A stretch of DNA of 64,000 nt from Oxytricha trifallax (GCA_000711775.1 ARYC01000113.1:1-64000); one strand, 5' to 3'; shown: positions 11,872 to 26,600, numbered from the stretch's first letter. Notes: a model not told the origin generated them from the letters alone. Numbers and translations: made by a program.

Positions 11872-11984
11872 ATAAATTCCAAAATTACTTTAAATAAATA
11901 AATATTATAAATTACAAATAAATACTATGGTACTAATAATTTTATTAAATTAATCAAATTATATGAATTTTTATTCTTTTTGGT

Positions 11985-12345
11985 TTTGGATACCTCCACA
12001 ATTCTGGAATCATGAAAAATTCTCAGAGAAGAAGACATTTCCAAAACTCAAGGACCACATTCCCAAATAATTTAGCTACCCTAGATTTTGATTAAAAATT
12101 GAAATCTAAAAAATAATGAGGGATTGATATAGGAAAATTAAGTTGTATTTGTTATTTTGTTATAAAATTGCATTTTCTGATAATTTTCTAACTAGTTTTC
12201 CTCTATCAATCCCTCATTATTTTTTAAATTTCAATTTTTAATCAAAATCTAGGGTAGCTAAATTATATGGGACGGTGGTCCTTGAGTTTTGGAAGTGTCT
12301 TTTTCAGTGAGAATTTTTCATTATTCCAGAACTATGAACGAAAGT
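11985..12345. repeat. Foldback repeat in the spacer between the Piwi genes
   Basis: Two arms of about 150 bp face each other: ATTTAGCTACCCTAGATTTTG (first copy near 12070) and its complement near 12250, continuing outward through CTCAAGGACCAC and GTGGTCCTTGAG. The centre is about 60 bp of AT-rich DNA. No coding content. It may be a small MITE, but no clean target duplication was found. Confidence 0.7.
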
Positions 12346-12894
12346 CAAATTAATTCCAGTTTATTGGGGGAATTTTTTCCGATTCCAGAACTATCGGGGT
12401 ATTTTTGGTTTTATAAAGTTATTCCATTCTAATACTCATTTCAAAATAATTTATCTTATTTTTTAAAAAAAGATAAGTTATACTTTAATTTAATTCAATG
12501 CGAACGTTTGTCATTCAAATATTAATTTTGAATATTGTTTAATTTCGTAAATAATAAATAAAATAAAATATAATATCAATAATTATTTTTATTACTGAAT
12601 TAGTATAATGCTTAATAGTAATAATTAATAAATTTACGATTAAATAACTAAATTCCTGTTTGTAGATATAAATATAAAATATTTATATAAAGCTCATATA
12701 AAATAAGTTCTAATAATATTTATTCAGAAATTTGCAAATAAGTTATATTACTCTTTTTATAGTAAAATCAAACCTAATTAATTAATATAAAAATTAAAAT
12801 TTTTGTTTATAATCAATTTTTTATTAAAGAAACATATTTTTGAAAAAAATACTTTAGTTCAATTAAGGAGTGTGAAGATTCATAGAAATTTTTT

Positions 12895-13409
12895 GGGGGG
12901 GGGGGGAAGTTTCCTGCACTCGAGGAAGTTTCCTGCACTTTATTTATTTTTATGTAAAAATTAATAAATTTACATATTTTAAAATTTTTTACATTTTTAT
13001 AACTCTTTAATATTAAAAAGATATTTATACATAATTTAAGTAGTTCAAGAAAATATAGTTAACATTATATAGGTATGTAAAGAACAAGATAAACTGAATC
13101 AGAATTTCAATAACAATTGGATATAATATTTGGTATTCCTATGAGTAAAAAGAGGACAATGTAATTATTTAGAGACAGAAACCTAAAAAATATCATATGA
13201 AATATACCATAGTTGTTGGAATCTGAAGAGAGATAATGAATGATTGATTAATAAATAAAGTATAGTTTTAACAATGAAATCAGTTCGGAAGTTGATTATA
13301 GTTGTAATAAAAATAATTTTAATAATAAAAATTTTTTTTTTAAAAGTGCAGGAAACTTCCCTAAAATTTTTTTTTTATCATAAACCGGTGCAGGAAACTT
13401 CCCCCCCCC
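12895..13409. mobile_element. MITE with GGGGGAAGTTTCCTGC ends and an 8-bp TSD
   Basis: The element is 515 bp. Its left end is a G run followed by GAAGTTTCCTGCAC, repeated once as a sub-terminal copy. Its right end is GTGCAGGAAACTTC plus a C run, also with a sub-terminal copy near 13345. AATTTTTT flanks both ends (12887-12894, 13410-13417). It shares its ends with the 368-bp element at 23554-23921. It is non-autonomous, and the 8-bp duplication suggests a hAT-like source (inference). Confidence 0.78.
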
Positions 13410-13417
13410 AATTTTTT

Positions 13418-14612
13418 TAAATAATTTTCATATAATTTATAAAAATTATATCATTTTTCATAAACAAATAATGACTAAAAATTTTATTTCATTTTAGATG
13501 ATTGTCACTTTTAACATTTCTGAATAAATCTTTAAAGATAATTGTTTTTTAAATAATTAACTTTAAAGATTTATTATATTGGAAGTTATTTGGCTCTGAC
13601 TTGTGCGAAGTTAGGCTCAATCTTCAAAATAAACGAAATAATAACTTTCTGTTCATTATTGTTTGATTCTATTTTATTCTGTACCAGCTTGCAAAAAAAA
13701 CTATAAAGATATTTAATTATTATTTTGCATATATTTTTTCCTCTCCTTAATCCACTTTTTACGTAGAGTGAGAGAGATGTGATAATAAAAAATATATATT
13801 AGAGAGTGATTGAATATAGATAAAACTTTTTAGTAATTAAGCAAGATTAAGAGGGATGACCAATTATGCTAAGCTCAAAATTATCGGTCTATAAGACGCT
13901 TATTTCGAAAGTATATAACTTAAATATATATTTAAAACAAGAGAATTTAATGAATTTTTATAAAAAGTTCAATAAAATTTGAAAAGTTGATCGATCACTA
14001 ATTACGATCCTAAACTGTTAAGTTAGATCATTTTGAGAGATAAATAAGAATACATAATTGCAGAAGGTAATGGAAATTGAGAAACTTTATAAGTGATATA
14101 AATTCTATAATAAAGTGAAAATATTTAAAATTTTTTTTAAATAAAAACATAATAGTTTAAGCATTAATCATACTATAGCTCCAAAAAGAAATAGTAAACT
14201 AAAATTTTAAGTTTTAAGTTTCAATTAAATAATTTTCACCCAAGATCTTACTAGTTTGAGGGTTCTTGCAATAATTACTTACTATGTCTTTTTACCATAA
14301 TGCTAACTCCTTCCTAGTGCGCTTTAATTTCAACAATTAAATCAGAAAGCGTAAAGGAACTCTAAGATTCAATTAGTGGAAATTGCAGAAAGCAGAAGCA
14401 TGCTGGTTTATAATTGTGACTTATATAGCTTAGTTAAATTCTATGCCTTGTAACTGATTTTATATAATTACTCGTTTTAATATGTTTTAAAAGTACACAC
14501 TAGGATATAGAGGGGAATTTTGACAGTTTTTTTTCCAAGAAAGAGTTTTAGTCTCTAATTAATTAAAAAATATTAAAGCTTAAAGATTAGGCATCACTTA
14601 AAGTGTCTTTGC
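13418..14612. other. Spacer downstream of Piwi-2
   Basis: AT-rich DNA with no convincing coding frame. It probably contains the 3' end and terminator of the Piwi-2 minichromosome, but no boundary can be seen in germline DNA alone. Confidence 0.35.
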
Positions 14613-17600
14613 TCATAAGAAATGCAAGTTGAATGCAAGTTTGGAGTTTGGTTGGACTTTGTTCTCGGCTGAGTAGTCTGCAATTTTCTTGGCATACATG
14701 CATGGAGATGGGACCTTGATTGGACCAGTAAAGTTAACATAGTTGTAGCACAAATGGTAGGTACTCATTTCAAATTGCTCTTTGTTCATAGAAGAGGTGT
14801 TCACAGAATTATTAGTAATCTAATGGAAAAGAAGTCTATATTTTTATCTTAGATTCTATTAAGTCAAAACAAATAAGATAATGTAGATTGTAGACAACCT
14901 TGAAATGAACAGGTTGAGCGGTTGCAACTGTGGCTTTGTGAGGAATCATGAAGAAATCATAAGTCTGATCTCCCTGGTTCTCAACGAGGGCACTATCAAG
15001 GACAGTTCCTGGGGATGGATTCATAACATCTCCGTTGGCCTTGTAGAAAAGACGATGAGACACGTTTCTATCAACAAAGCAGTAAATAACCATTGGGTTG
15101 TAGCCTTCCAAATGTAAATAATTTAATTTAATGCTTTACATAATCAAAGAAAAATAATAAAATTTGTTTGCATTTATTTGAATTTTTTAGCCTTGTTAGA
15201 AAGATTGAATGACTTCTAGGACTCGTTGGATCTCTAAATATTTTCAATTTTACATATCGTAAGTTAAATTAAAATTTTATAAGTAATCTCATAGTTCTTG
15301 AGTTTTTCTTGAAGTGTTGGACCACCAATACCATCTCTGTAAATGACAATTTGATCTGGAAGAGGTCCTTTATTCTTAGCTTAGTAATTTTGGAGAGCTT
15401 CTCTGATAAAGATGCAAACGATCTCACATCTCTTTTCGGTAACAATCTAAAATATAATAAAATAGATTTGAACTAATAAATATCAAAATTAAAATTATAA
15501 ATTTGTTTTTATTTATTGTGAATTGTTTCCTTTTGGTCTTTTGATAATCTCTCTTTTGTACTTGACTCACGGCTAGGCAAATCATGAACAGCCATCTTGG
15601 TATATAAATTAATTAGATAATTTTAAAATAATTTTGTATTTATTATAGTACTGGGAGATTTCTTGAGTCATTCAAAACCTAAATTCTCAGATTGTTTGGC
15701 ATTAATGAATTTTTTCTCTTTTAAACATAAAATTTTGTATTTTTGAATGAAAATTCAACAATTTCAAATGATGTAAAAGTCAATTTAAAAGAATATTTTT
15801 ATTTTTAAATCTGAAATTATATACCATCCTTGTCAACGTAGATTTATATAATTGCAGAATAGTTAAAACATTAATAACTAGTCCAAAATTTTGTAAAAAT
15901 AATTGTGAATAACTTTTTAATTATTATCATATTTTTGGAATAACTTAAATTATTGAAATTATGGCTGAAATAATTTCATTGTTATGCTAAGTCATACCCT
16001 ATACATTATACAAATTTTCAAGTAAAAATTTATGGTATCATTAGAATATTTTTCAAGAAAACATAAATGAGATTAAATTCTTTATAATTTTTAGAGATAG
16101 ATAATAGATAAGTAAAATAACTCATAATCGCGAAAATATATATAGAATTTAAAATAGCTTTTTAAATAGCAAATAAAAATGCAAGATATTAAAATACAGA
16201 GTTAAATGGTTTAATTGAGGCACAGAGGCCGAGTAAACTTTTACCACCAGTATTAACAATATCAGTACCAACGATCATAGTCTTTCTTATATAGCAATAT
16301 TTTTTTGTAATTTCTAATTTCAAGCTATTTTGAGATAAGTGATGTAAAACTGGATTCAGTGTACATAAATTAATAAATAAAATTTCTTAAGTTTGGAAGA
16401 CTCATGTTGTACAAATCACGCTTCAATTTGGCATTCATTTGTTTTAGCAAATTTGAGAATACTCCCAGAGCCTTTCCCTTTTTGAACAAGGTATCTGAAA
16501 GAATAAATTGTGAAGGAACTCCCATCTTGTCCAAGAGTGCCTTTTAATTACAAATTTTAACCATTAAAACTTTTAGCATAGATAAGGGAAAAATTAATAA
16601 AAGAAAATATTTGCCTTAATTTGAGGCTTAAGAACCTTATTGCCAAGGACAACTACAACTAGTTGAGTATAGCCTGGATCAATATCAGCTGTAATAGCAT
16701 CGATGTACTATTATTTGTTGTCGTTTCTTTGGATCTTTTACTCAAATTAAAATTCAATAATTATTTCTAGGACTTTTATGCAAAATATTGATTTATTCAA
16801 TTAAATCTCTACGTATTGAGGTTGCTCTACTCTGATACCGAATCCTCTCGAAGCTTTGGTCATCATATCAACTAAGTTGTTATTACAAATTATTAAATAA
16901 TTAGGTCTACTCAAATGAAATGATTGTGCATTAGCTAATGAAATTAATAATTAAACAATAGCTGAATCATAGTCTCTGTTAGCATAGACAAGGGCCCATG
17001 TTTCCTTTTTCAACTCTATTGGTTGAGCGTGAAGAACTCCTCTGTTTTCGTAGCTTGACCAGTTTAATCTCAAAAGTAATTTTAAATTTAGTTTAAATGA
17101 GATCTAGAATATTTTTTAAGAGAAAACTTAGAAGAACTCCTAGTTAATTTCATAATTTATTTTGAATGTTCCTTTCTACTTGTCGACGATATGAGCATCT
17201 GGAAGTTATTTGCATTAAATTTCAATTAAATTTGGTGAAATCTTCAGATTAAAAAATGTGGATACAAAATTTATTGTAAATCTAAATCTTTTAATTGCAT
17301 TAGTTATTTGAATAAAATTACCCCAAATCTTCAAACCCCAGCCATCGAGTACTTCTGAGTGTTAGAATCTCTCAATCAAAGTATTGATTCTATTGTATCT
17401 CTGTTCAGGATTTTTTAATATATAAACATATAATTAATATATGTTTAGGATTACTGAGTTTGTAGTCTTGGAGTTCCTTCATCTTTCTTGAATCTGCTGT
17501 GAAGCTCTTAATAATAACATAAATATTTGTAAACTTAAAAGCTCTTTGAGAGTGATGCTTAGTTACATAGTGAAGGAATCAAGTAAATGTTCTGATCAAG

Positions 17601-20600
17601 TTCATGGACCACGAGCAATGGCTAGTCTAAATCTCTTTGGTGGATGGTAATGCCATATTTCATTTGCATGTAGCGAGCCATGTCAGTCTTTTATTTAGTA
17701 ACTTCCTTGGTAATTGGGTCTTATTTATTAAGTTTATTATTAAGTAAATTCAAATTATAAGTAAATGTGATTATAATATAAGTCGAATAGGTTCCATGTA
17801 AATACATGTGTTCTGGGAGACATGTCAAACTTAATGTCATCAATTTAGTATATTCTAGAATTGTACTTAGTAATTACAACTAGTCTCTTTTCTTCTTGAC
17901 TTTAAGGAAGTTTGTTGTTGAAAGATGAGTTTTTTATTTATTCATATCACTATTTTAGTAAATGTTATAAAAATCCAAAAATTGACATGGGATAAGTGCA
18001 CATTTGAACTAGTTGCTGGATTCTAAGCGAGCTAATTTTTAAAAAAAAACAACATTAAATTATTCATTTAGGCATGAGAATTTTAAATGTCATATTTTTA
18101 TATTATTTTTTATTCATTATAACAGCTTATTGAAAATATATTATAGAAGGATTAAAAGAATATAAAAAATCAACAACAGATTTGTTAAATATATTATTCA
18201 GTTTATAATTATTTAATTAAAAATTCATTTCTTATAATAATAAAAAATGTCATTTAAATTTTAATCATTAGATTTTAAATTTTATCAATTATTTCCTCAA
18301 ATAAAAGCTGAGTAATTTTCTTCAAAATTCTTGCCTATTGATCTGCCTTTTAATTTTTGAATAAATATATTTATTCTTGACTCTTTGGCACAAAATAGTT
18401 TTAATAATTTAATTTATAATTTGAGTTAGAATTTAAGTAGAAATTAAGCTAATTTATTAACTTAATCTTAGTGATAATTTTTTTATAGTCATGGATGTCT
18501 TGTTTGGAGTACTTGGTCTTTTGCATATCAAAGATAAGGTCAAGTATTGAGCGAGAGTCAATAAATTTTGTTGCACAGTCAAAACCCCAAAACCACTTAA
18601 TGAGGTTTATAAATGCTTTTATTTATTGGGTATAGTTAGGGTCTTCTTAGGGTTAGTAGAGAAATTAGGCCAATTTGCAAAATGAGAAATTAGAGAAATT
18701 TTTGTCTATTTATGATGAGTAATATTTTGATTTACTGCTTAAGCATAGGCATGATTAGAGTATTAATATAGACAAAGTCAAGCCAGTGCTAAATTATGCA
18801 GCTATAGCATAGCTCTTACACAAGAGTGCCTCAACTGTTAGGTATCATTGCCTGCTAACTGTATAGCATTTTAGTTCTGGTACTTGAAAACATCCAGCAA
18901 TAAAAATAAGATCTCTCACAACTATATTGACTATCTCTGTGACTCTAAGACATTAGAATATTGGGCTCACTTTCCTCTTGACTAACGAGCTGTCATATTT
19001 CATCGCAGGTTTCCTGATATGCGTAGCTCTCCTTAAGCTATAGCCAATATTTATAGAAGCAATGGTATTACTTTAAGACTATCAGCAGAATGAAAGTGAT
19101 TGATTTTACAGTGCAATTTTATAGTAATAATTTAAACTATATAAATGATTAAATGCAGAGAGCTATTGATAATAATATCAAGTTCATACATGCAGATAAA
19201 GCTGTGTTTACCTTCAACACCTTTATTAATAAGTCATGGTACAAGAAGTATGATAAAATTGAAGTATATGACTAGAAAGTAAAGGTTGTAACTGACGCAA
19301 TTTTAGCTGATATTAGCAAAGATTCAGGCTTAGAAAGTTATGTCATTCAATCCTCGCTTTTTAAGCGAGAGTAGTACATTGAGTTCTTGCATAAGCTAAT
19401 AGATAAATACAAAAATCAAGAGATCATCTTTTTTGTTGAAAACCTCTCAGTTCATAAGACTAAGGAGTCTAAAAAAGCTTATGAAGAGTTTACTACTTCT
19501 TATACAACGTTCCTTATAGCCCATATTTTAATGGAATTGAATTTTACTGGAGTTAAATCAAGACTTACTACAAGAAGCTACTGCTGTATAATCTAATGAG
19601 TAAAAATTTAAATATTTACCAAGAATAAGAAATTAATCAAGTTTTTCTCTATAGTATTAAATTATATATTAACTAATTAAATAATTAAAATCGCACTCTA
19701 ACCCAAACGAGAGATCAATTTGAGTTAGAGTGCGATAGAGTATGAATTAAATTATATAATAAAAAATTAATTAAATATCACATGTTGTTTTAAATAGTCA
19801 TCATTTATTTTTATTTAATTTACTATTATTATTGTTTTATTACAAATCATACTTATAAAATGTTTGATTTTTAAACTTTATCAATTTTAATAGTTAAGAA
19901 ACTTTAAATTATAAATAACTTATTTAATAATTAATCTCTATATAATCTCTAATAAATAACATATCATATTTAATTAATTTTTTATTATATAATATAATTC
20001 ATACTCTATCGCACTCTAACTCAAATTGATCTCTCGTTTGGGTTAGAGTGCGGTTTTAATTATTTAATTAGTTAATATATAATTTAATACTATAGAGAAA
20101 AACTTGATTAATTTCTAATTCTTGGTAAATATTTAAATTTTTACTATATGCATGATTTACCAATTGATACAGTAGACTTAATATAAATTAGTTGTAAGAG
20201 ACTGAATATAGATAGTGCTTCGAATTGTGCTAGGAAAGCTTTTCTTCGTAAGGCTTGACAAGCCCTAAGTTTCTTCTCTTATTGCCATCTCCTCCCCCTT
20301 TGTTCATATCTTCTGGCTTTTAATTATCTTACTAACTTAATGAACTGTCTGCAGTTCTCTATCTCTATGAACCTTAGCATGCTCTTTCATAAGATTATAC
20401 CAGTTCTAGATTTTCCTACAAAGTAAAATGTCAATGCTTACTTGAAAGATAAGGACGCTTCTTAAGTTTCTCTAGCAAAGCTGAGTTTATTAGAATGCCT
20501 TGCTTCTTTTAGTCTTCAGGAGATATAGAATATCGTTTCTTATGTGCTTCTTCAATTATTTCTCTGAGATACTCCTCTTTTATTGTAACTGAAAACCAAA

Positions 20601-23600
20601 GAAGAAGTTCCTCTCTGGTAGTTGATTAGAGAGTTGTTTCTTAGTAGGAAGGTAAACAACCACTTCCTCATCTTTATTAGCATCCTCATAAAGATTAGTA
20701 ACTGAAATCTCAGGGAAGTTGAGAATTTCAATTAATTTAATCTCTTTATTTTTAAAAGCTTTCTTCTCCTCACAAAGTATTGATTTCAAGAATGAAATTT
20801 TAATACCTTCCATCGTTGGAAGGAATAAACCAACTGTATAATATGTTAGTAATTTTCAAGTTATCTTATCATGTATAGTTAGTTATCGATGAAGATCTTC
20901 CTTAATTCAGAATCTTGATATCATTTCTTGAGCCTCAACTCTTTTAATTTGTTTATAGAGTGATTCCTTCTTTGTTCTCTTCCTATAAATGAATTTCAAA
21001 TTATAATTTATAGACTTCTGAAACGTATTGTTAAAAATCTTACTATTAAATATGGGCATCTTATGGGAGGTCAACCCTCCAAAGATATGTGGAGAAAGCT
21101 GGCAGAAGCTGTGACAAACTGCAGAGATAGCTCAATTTTTACAATATAGTTCCATTAAATTAGTACAAAATTTGTTTAAATTTAATTAGTACTTGTACTA
21201 AATCCGTTTAATTTAAATTGGTACCAATTTAATAATACCCAAACTTAATTAGTACATAGTTTTAAACTAATGAAGTTTTAATGGAAAAGTTCCAAAATCG
21301 TTCAAAAGCTAATTGGTATCAGTACCAACCTGAATATTATCTAAGTTGGTACCAAAATTAAAAATATTAAGAATGAAATTAGAAATATTTTAGTTATAAA
21401 CTAAGTAGTATAAATATGATGTCTAACACTTCAAAATCAGCTATTATTGTTGCTATGTAAAATACGATGCTAAGTAACTATAACTTGTCAGGTTATTAGA
21501 GCTTTATAATAGTAATTTATATTTGAATTTGAACATGGTGATTAACTTAAATTGTAAAGAAGTCTCTCTTGGATTAGGATAATCATAGCTAAACTTTGCC
21601 TAAACTAAAAGCCTTTAATTTTTTTTATGTTAAGAGGAAGGTAGAGTTAAAGCTCTTGAGTTTGAAGCAGAGGTTTTTATCATAGAAATATTAAACCAAA
21701 AGTAAAGCATAGAGATTGGAGCTTAAACTTAAATAGATTAGATTATGTTGAGGAAGAAAAAGAACAGATACAAGTTGAAAAAAATTTTAATGTCAAGAGT
21801 GCTAGAATTTATTATTAAGTGAGTCTAGCTTGAAGAGCACATCAAAGAGATACACTCTGGAAGAGCTAAGATCTTCTTATGATTAAGTAGATGGGAGGTA
21901 TTAGTGCACAATATGCATGAAGTCTTATACTTACTCAGCCAAAGTTAAGAGGCATATGCAAAAGCATCACTTAAGCGAATTCCTATTTAAAAATGAGGAA
22001 CTTTAAAGATTGTACCAACTAAAAGAAAAAATAACTCACTTGAGTCATAAAGAGAACAGTAGGAGAGTTTCAAGAGACAGAGGCGTTTTTAATCAATGAA
22101 TCAACCAGTAATTGGTATGTATATAGCATGCTTATAAAAGAGAGCAATGTATATACCTGCATTAAATGCAGTTGACATAAGCAGCTGAATTGAAAACTCT
22201 TTGAGTATTGACGTACCAACAAGGCAAATCTTATAGTTGTTGATAAATTCGCATACAAGGTATATCAATTCAAGTATCTCATCAAGAACGAGCAATATTA
22301 AAATGAGTTTGCAAATGAATACATAGTACTGAGAGAGGCTTAGAAAAAATAATGCAAGAACTTAGCTAAGCTCGACGGAGTTATACTTGGTTATGATTTT
22401 ATTGCATTAAGACTCAAGAAGTTTGAAATGACTCTAAAAGAGTATCTCTATCATAATAGATATCCTGATGATTTGAATGAGATACTCACAGAAATGACTA
22501 AGGGTGTAAAAGAGCTCCATTATCGAGGGTATGTTCAAAAAGATTTGTAGCCAGAAAATGTAATGCTAAATCTCTGCCTTTTAGAAGTAGTTGTCATAGA
22601 ATTTTACAGAGCAATAAGATAAGAGATAGTGACTTTAGCTAAGGTTCTAGGTACTCAAGGATACTTCCCAATATGAGAAATATGGACAAATGGCTCTGTG
22701 TAATGCGATGTTTGAGCGGTAGCTGTAATTATCTTCGAATGCTATATGGAAAGTATGCCGAAATTTGGAACAAAACATGATAAATAATCAATAAGTTTGG
22801 CAACTAAACATATTTATATTAAAAAAAAGATGTCTGCAATGTAGCTAAGAATATGTGAGATGATAATTGTAAGAGCTTCAGCATATCCTAGATAATCATT
22901 AGATTATATAATCAAGGTACTACAGAGAACTAGGTTCAAGAGGTATCACAAAGACAAGCAGATAAAATGTGTTTTGGTAAAGTACATTAATTATAATTAA
23001 ATATTAATTAAATAAACATAAAATCTGCATTTTTTTCTACTAACCCCAATAAGACCCTAGCTTTTACTTACAAATCAAAGCACTTATAAACCTCATTAAG
23101 AGGTTTTGAGTCAACATTCAAAAATATTCCATCATGGAGAGCCTTGACGGAAGTCGTGTACCCTGGCCACATCTCAAGATCGAACTTTGGAATGGGAACC
23201 ATGTCACTTGCTAGGAAGAATCTTGGAAGTCTTCCTAAACTTAATGCAAATATTTAAATTATTAGAAAAAATGATTAAGTAACATGTTCAGTTAATTGTA
23301 AAAATTTACTCTGATAATAAAATTAATTAAGTTTATTTACTTGAACTTGTGCTCGTACAGAACTTTCTTGACAACATTTTGAGCGAAATTGAGTACTCTG
23401 TCCATGTATTATCTGCTCTCTTGAGTTTGCTCATTTATAGAAAAAGCAGCTCTGTACTTAATGTTGAGGTCAATTTCCATCCCTTTCACTACAGATTTCT
23501 TATTGTTAAATATAAAATACATTCTTATATTTTAAAACTTTAATAAAGTATTTGGGGGGAAGTTTCCTACCCCAAAACAGTATCCTGCCCCCAACATTAA

Positions 23601-26600
23601 TTTTTTATTGTTTGGCAATTAAAATATTAGAAATAAATAAATTCCAATTTCAATTACCATAACCATGTACTAAACAACTTTTATTAATATATAATCTTTA
23701 AGGTACATATTTATTCTTTATCAAATTATATATTTTAAACAAGGCTAAAATAATTATTTTTATTAATAATTAATGTGATTTTCATTAATATGTAAATTTA
23801 TTATCAAGCTAGAAATGAAATTTGAAGCTAAATTAAAAATAACTATAACATAATTGATGATAGATTCTTTGAAAATTATAAAAATTACATATTTTTATGT
23901 ATGGGGCAGGAAACTTCCCCCAAGTATTTTTTATAAACTATTTTACTAATATTGGATGAGCAAAATTGAAATATGAATTAAATAACACAATTATTAAGTA
24001 AGCATAAAACTAATAAATTCTAAAAAATAATACCTTACGAATGATTAATTAATTATAACTCTAAAACCCTTTATTTAGATTTGTATTGATTTAATTTTCT
24101 GTAGGCAAAATCTGGTGCCTGTATTATTATAGAAAAGATATAAATTCTATTTTATTAATCAAATATTAATAGTTAATAGTTTTATTCTAATCAAATAAAA
24201 TTTATTTTCTTTATTTTATCTCTGGAACCTAGATTTCTTTAGTGGATTAAGGATATCTTAAATGTTTACCCAGAATAGTTGGGAGATCTCTATCAAAATT
24301 TTGCATAAAATATTAGTGGATTATTTCTCATATTATGGAAGGTAAAGATATATCATTAAAGGCAATTTGATTTGATGAAAGCTTATAAAACAATGTAATT
24401 TAATAGATATTAATTCTATTAATCTTTATTATGATGCTATAGTAGATTAAAAATGGGTAAATTTTCTATAAAAAATATTTCTAACATACTTCCAGATTAC
24501 ATTTTTTCCTTGATATTTTTTTTTTTTTTTAGAGATACTACTCTCCCAAAAAAAATCATAACAGATCACATAAAAAGTTCTGCTATATTTCTCCACTAAA
24601 GATTAGTAATAAGAAAAATGACCAGCAAATTAAACTTTAGAAGCTTTCCTTTTCTTTTAAGTTTTGATTCACAATTTCAGAGTGTAGTATCGAGCTGATT
24701 TATTTTAAATGGATAAAAAAATTCAAAAAGTGCAGAATGAGTGAGAAAATAATATACTTTGCATGAGTAGCGCAAGAGGTTCTATATAAATGGAAAATAT
24801 ATTCAAATGAAAATGGATTATCGATGCTGGTTTTGGTTAGAAAGTACACAAATTTCTAGCTCAGCAAAATAAAAAACCAATCCAATTAAGAGTTCCTTAA
24901 AAGTGTGATATTATTCATTCGTTTAAATCAAAAATTGATTTTTAAACATTTATTCTTTCTTCTCTTGCTGAAACAATTGCTTAAACACTGACTCTCTTGC
25001 AGAAGTTTTGAATCAAGTCTAATATGTAAATGAGCAAGTCAAGCATAAGGTGTTAAAGTAGCAGTTTCATGTAGGTAGTCCTGATTTAGCTCAAATAAAA
25101 TTAGATTATATAAATTTATGGTTATAATAAATTTTATACACAAGAATTATGTTTATTCCTTATTAGTATTCTTTGAGCTCTTTGACTTTTAATTATGTGA
25201 AAATCAATTAACAACAAACATGACGAATTTTTTATTTTTATATTGATTTTTTAGTTTATGTAAGAACTCTTTATACAATTCAATTATTAATGTGAGGGTG
25301 AACGTCTTAGCTTTATAAACTTGAATGTGTGCAAATACTAGCTAAAACTGCATGCAACCTTTTATTTTTAGTGATATCATTATTATACCTTTTTGTTTTA
25401 TGACTTAATAATATAGATTTGAAGGTGATCACAGCTTCATCTGCCTTCGAAGTACTTAATGTTATTATACTAATATCATTCAGTATTTAATCATATATAT
25501 ATATATATATATAATTGAAACTTTTAACATAAATTGTAATGTAAATCAATCACACTCTTCTCTCAGTTGAAATTTTAGAGTAATACCAATCTCTTATACA
25601 TGTTTGCTAAAGTTTTCGTTGAGAAAATCATATCTGGAAACTAATGATAAAACATAAAAGCTCACTAGTCAAGTGAAATTCCGCCCAATACTTCATATTT
25701 TTTGAGTCACGAGTTAGTAAATAGACCTGAGGGAATTATTTTTTATTGCAAGATGATGTCAAGAGCCAGAATTTAATGCTAATTAGCTAACAAGCCTTAA
25801 AGCACTTTATATAATAACTTTGCTTTAGCTGCATAATTCAATCATGGTTTACTTAGTCTATGTTTATACTCGCATTATACCTAAGCTTATGCAGTAAATA
25901 TTTATATTGCGCATCATATATAGTCCCTAATTATAGAAAATTCTTTTTTCTCATTTAAAAATCATTTTTATTTCTCTACTAACCCCAATATATCCTTAAA
26001 ATATAATCATAAATATCTATTTAGAATTTTAAGGTTTTAGATAATCTCCTCGAATAAAATCTAAGTATAAGCTTAAAATCTATAATCTTGAAAACATTAA
26101 TAAATGGCATTTACTCCGAAATGAAAATATAAATTGATTTTCATTTAAAAGATTAGAATGATAAATTATATATAAATTAAGATTCAAAATAAATTTTAAA
26201 GTACAATAGATAATTCACCACTAAATTTGAATTTATTATTTAGTTGAAATAAGAAAGAAGGGATATTAGTTAATATTCAATAATTTTTATATTGTTACTT
26301 ACTCAACGAAATTATTAAATCATTTATATATAAATTACTAAAATTATAATGTGATTTATAAAAATTTTTGGCTATGAGGTAGCATCCTCCCCCCCCCCTA
26401 ATGTATAATTTCTTTTTGTAGTATGATAATGATAGAGTTTTTGACGCTGAGTAATAGTAGCAGATAAAAATGGAATGTGCGAGCAACAGTTTTGGAGCAA
26501 TGGCTCCATCAAAGTCACTTTTTATTAATAAAAATCATTATAAATTTTACAAAAATTTTCAAATTTTTCACAAAATTTAATTTCTCTAAAATTAACGATT

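Larger units (their letters stand above)
18580..23108. mobile_element. TBE C, inserted inside the Piwi-2 coding sequence
   Basis: The left end CAAAACCCCAAAACC begins at 18580 and the right end GGTTTTG closes at 23108. AGT flanks both sides (18577-18579, 23109-23111), an ANT duplication. The length of 4529 bp reflects about 547 bp of nested foldback. Orientation: transposase (+), 22-kDa ORF (-), zinc-finger/kinase ORF (+). Removing the element and one AGT joins FLNVD to CATKFIDSRS, a continuous and conserved Piwi stretch, so excision must be exact for Piwi-2 to be read. The terminal repeats have several changes and all three genes are decayed. Confidence 0.94.

Noticed and set aside
11602..11901. 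99-codon and 71-codon frames on opposite strands
   Set aside because: Both lie in the SINE; the GC-richer sequence has few stops by chance and the tRNA-like signals explain the segment.
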